A stretch of 7,251 nucleotides of DNA from JASFTV01 sp050050615 (lineage in GTDB: Bacteria > Desulfobacterota > DSM-4660 > Desulfatiglandales > HGW-15). The position numbers were made by a program, and so were the translations under genes. Under the pieces are notes generated by a model. The model was not told the origin of the DNA. It ran no database searches and worked only from the letters and a program-made list of their open reading frames with translations. The DNA lies in the NCBI GenBank assembly GCA_050050615.1, contig JASFTV010000166.1, positions 1-7,251 on the forward strand, read 5' to 3'. This document shows, one piece after another, positions 5,958-7,251 of this stretch. The stretch's first letter is position 1. Each line of letters begins with the position of its first letter.

Positions 5958-6887
5958 ATGAGGCTTTTTGGCGGTACATCCAATCAGACGTTGACAGAGG
6001 AAGTATGCGAGTACCTCGGTATTGTGCCGGGCAAGATTAGCGCCAAGACTTTCAGCGACGGGGAAACGCAGGTTGAAATCCATGAAAATATCAGAGGAAT
6101 GGATGCATTCGTCCTTCAATCCACCTGTACGCCCGTCAATGACAACCTGATGCAGCTCCTTATCATTATGGATGCCTTGAGAAGGGCCTCTGCCAAAAGG
6201 ATAACGGCGGTCATCCCTTACTACGGCTACGGGCGGCAGGACAGAAAGGTGAAGCCGAGGGTTCCCATCAGTGCCAAGTTGGTGGCTGACTTGATCACGG
6301 TGGCTGGCGCAAATAGGGTTGTGTCCATGGATCTTCATGCGGGTCAGATTCAGGGGTATTTCAATATACCGGTAGACAACATTTTTGCCGCCCCCATACT
6401 GCTGAAACATATGCGGACCCATTTTGAGGATGATCTGGTGGTTGTCTCTCCTGATGCAGGTGGCGTGGAGAGAGCCCGAGCCTTTGCCAAACGTCTCGTG
6501 ACATCTTTAGCCATTATCGACAAAAGACGCGACGTACCCAACATTTCAGAAGCGATGAATATTATCGGAGATGTAAAAGGGAAAACGGCCGTTATTCTGG
6601 ATGACATGGTTGATACGGCAGGGACGCTCACCCAGGCGGCCGTAGCATTAAGGGAGAGAGAGGCGCAAAAGATATATGCCTGCTGTACCCATCCTGTTCT
6701 ATCAGGCCCGGCGATAGAGAGAATTGAGTCCTCTCCCATCGATCAGTTGGTCGTGACCAATACCATTCCTCTCAGCAAGAAGGCCCAAGCTTGTGCCAAA
6801 ATTACCAGCCTATCAGTGGCCGGTTTGCTGGGAGAGACAATCAAAAGAATCTATAGCTCTGACTCTGTAAGTACTTTATTCGTATAG
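5958..6887 (+). CDS. prs: Ribose-phosphate pyrophosphokinase (PRPP synthase)
   Basis: Makes 5-phosphoribosyl 1-diphosphate from ribose 5-phosphate and ATP, feeding purine, pyrimidine, NAD, histidine and tryptophan synthesis; cytoplasmic. The 309 residues are the usual length for bacterial class I enzymes. Visible motifs in order: FSDGE (32-36), STCTPVNDNLM (55-65), YGRQDRK (91-97), the metal-binding DLHAGQIQGYF (125-135), PDAGG (165-169), the flexible-loop IDKRR (187-191) with its catalytic lysine and arginine, and the PRPP-binding DDMVDTAGT (215-223). An in-frame TGA directly before the ATG rules out a longer start. The Shine-Dalgarno-like GGGTAAGG (5947-5954) begins two bases after the tRNA ends, so any transcript cut at the tRNA 3' end keeps only about 12 nt of leader. 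Confidence 0.97.
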   Translation: MRLFGGTSNQTLTEEVCEYLGIVPGKISAKTFSDGETQVEIHENIRGMDAFVLQSTCTPVNDNLMQLLIIMDALRRASAKRITAVIPYYGYGRQDRKVKPRVPISAKLVADLITVAGANRVVSMDLHAGQIQGYFNIPVDNIFAAPILLKHMRTHFEDDLVVVSPDAGGVERARAFAKRLVTSLAIIDKRRDVPNISEAMNIIGDVKGKTAVILDDMVDTAGTLTQAAVALREREAQKIYACCTHPVLSGPAIERIESSPIDQLVVTNTIPLSKKAQACAKITSLSVAGLLGETIKRIYSSDSVSTLFV

Positions 6888-6900
6888 TTCTAAAAAGGTG

Positions 6901-6932
6901 ACGCCCAGCGTATCTGGGCGTTCTGTTTTTTT
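6901..6932 (+). terminator. Rho-independent terminator after prs
   Basis: The stem ACGCCCAG (6901-6908) pairs perfectly with CTGGGCGT (6914-6921) around a 5-nt loop, then TCTG and seven T (6926-6932). It starts 13 nt after the prs stop. It should end the ispE-tRNA-prs transcript and separate it from rplY. Confidence 0.9.
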
Positions 6933-6936
6933 GTTT

Positions 6937-6965
6937 TTGTGAAAAATCGCTTTCTGTGTTATACA
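6937..6965 (+). promoter_or_regulatory. Probable promoter of rplY with overlapping palindrome
   Basis: TTGTGA (6937-6942) and TATACA (6960-6965) are spaced by 17 bp, each matching four of six consensus bases. A TG one base upstream of the -10 (6957-6958) makes it an extended -10. Its position right after the prs terminator fits an independent rplY transcription unit starting near 6972. The perfect inverted repeat TTTCTGT (6951-6957) / ACAGAAA (6963-6969) overlaps the -10 and could be an operator. Confidence 0.5.
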
Positions 6966-6983
6966 GAAACTCTTGAGACGCCA

Positions 6984-7022
6984 AAGGTTCCCTAGAGGGC
7001 CAAGAGGCCTTTTGGGGAACTT
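6984..7022 (+). promoter_or_regulatory. Leader hairpin in the rplY 5' untranslated region
   Basis: A long stem-loop: GGCC (6998-7001) pairs with GGCC (7006-7009) around an AAGA loop. The stem continues through A-T and G-T pairs, then CCC (6990-6992) with GGG (7014-7016), and closes as TTG/AAG against CAA/CTT types of pairing out to 7022, with bulges at 6986, 6993 and 7017. No T tract follows, so it is not an intrinsic terminator. It lies about 40 nt before the rplY Shine-Dalgarno. Control of rplY by its own product has been reported in E. coli as I recall; whether this hairpin serves such a role is inference. Confidence 0.45.
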
Positions 7023-7073
7023 CATGCGTATAAAGCGGATAGAGTGTAGAGAGCATGTTTAAGGAGGCAGTAA

Positions 7074-7251
7074 ATGGCGCAAGTAATGTTGTCTGCCCGC
7101 ACGAGGAAGATTAAGGGGAAGGGCGCAGCCAGAAAGCTTCGAAGAGAGAAAAAGGTTCCTGCTATCTTCTATGGCCCCAAATCCGAGCCTGTCATGTTGA
7201 CCGTAAATGAATCGGACCTAAAAGGTATCCTTAAGCAGGCCTCAGGCGAAA
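7074..7251 (+). CDS. rplY: 50S ribosomal protein L25 (CTC family), partial
   Basis: The first 59 codons are present; the gene runs off the right edge. L25 binds 5S rRNA in the large ribosomal subunit; CTC forms carry an extra C-terminal domain that would lie outside this window. The start of the protein, MAQVMLSARTRKIKGKGAAR, and the following KLRREKKVPAIFYGPKSEPV show the family's typical basic N-terminus and the R-K-x(n)-VPA-x-x-YG pattern (Pro29 to Gly34). A strong Shine-Dalgarno AAGGAGG (7061-7067) lies 6 nt before the ATG. It follows prs, the usual neighbour in this part of the tree, but has its own promoter and leader. Only the N-terminus can be judged, so the choice between short L25 and long CTC is open. 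Confidence 0.93.
   Translation, partial: MAQVMLSARTRKIKGKGAARKLRREKKVPAIFYGPKSEPVMLTVNESDLKGILKQASGE

Noticed and set aside
5856..6422. 188-residue minus-strand frame over the tRNA and the prs start
   Set aside because: It includes the complement of tRNA-Gln and antisense prs, both well supported on the plus strand.

Overview
The window is a stretch of bacterial chromosome that looks like Desulfobacterota (the former Deltaproteobacteria). This is an inference from gene content and order: a DUF1844 protein, a 526-residue SerA, the order ispE - tRNA-Gln - prs - rplY, and the kinds of short intergenic repeats present. No species can be named from the sequence alone.

Layout. Positions 1-50 hold a rho-independent terminator for a gene outside the window. 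Positions 51-457 have no convincing gene; they carry one copy of a 42-bp repeat and a dense set of nested inverted repeats (about 212-319). A minus-strand MFS transporter gene lies at 458-1747. Positions 1748-2175 are the divergent intergenic region between it and serA, with a second copy of the 42-bp repeat and candidate promoters. serA occupies 2176-3756. Positions 3757-4083 are filled mostly by a 236-bp element with 30-bp inverted ends. A small DUF1844 gene follows (4084-4482). Positions 4483-4980 are non-coding and unusually repeat-rich: a stem-loop, eight 8-bp tandem units, a large degenerate palindromic repeat and a short 7-bp tandem repeat. The housekeeping cluster ispE (4981-5844), tRNA-Gln(UUG) (5871-5945) and prs (5958-6887) is tightly packed and ends in a strong terminator (6901-6932). 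rplY (ribosomal protein L25/CTC) then starts from its own probable promoter and leader hairpin, and runs off the right edge.

Function. SerA commits 3-phosphoglycerate to serine synthesis. IspE is a step of the MEP isoprenoid pathway. Prs makes PRPP for nucleotides, histidine and tryptophan. The tRNA and L25 serve translation. These are ordinary core genes. The MFS gene is the only accessory-looking gene, and it sits between two nearly identical 42-bp repeats.

I see no undescribed multi-gene system such as a defence, toxin or biosynthetic locus. The parts worth a second look are non-coding: the structured segment at 212-319, the 236-bp inverted-repeat element at 3793-4028, the 42-bp repeat pair, and the rplY leader.
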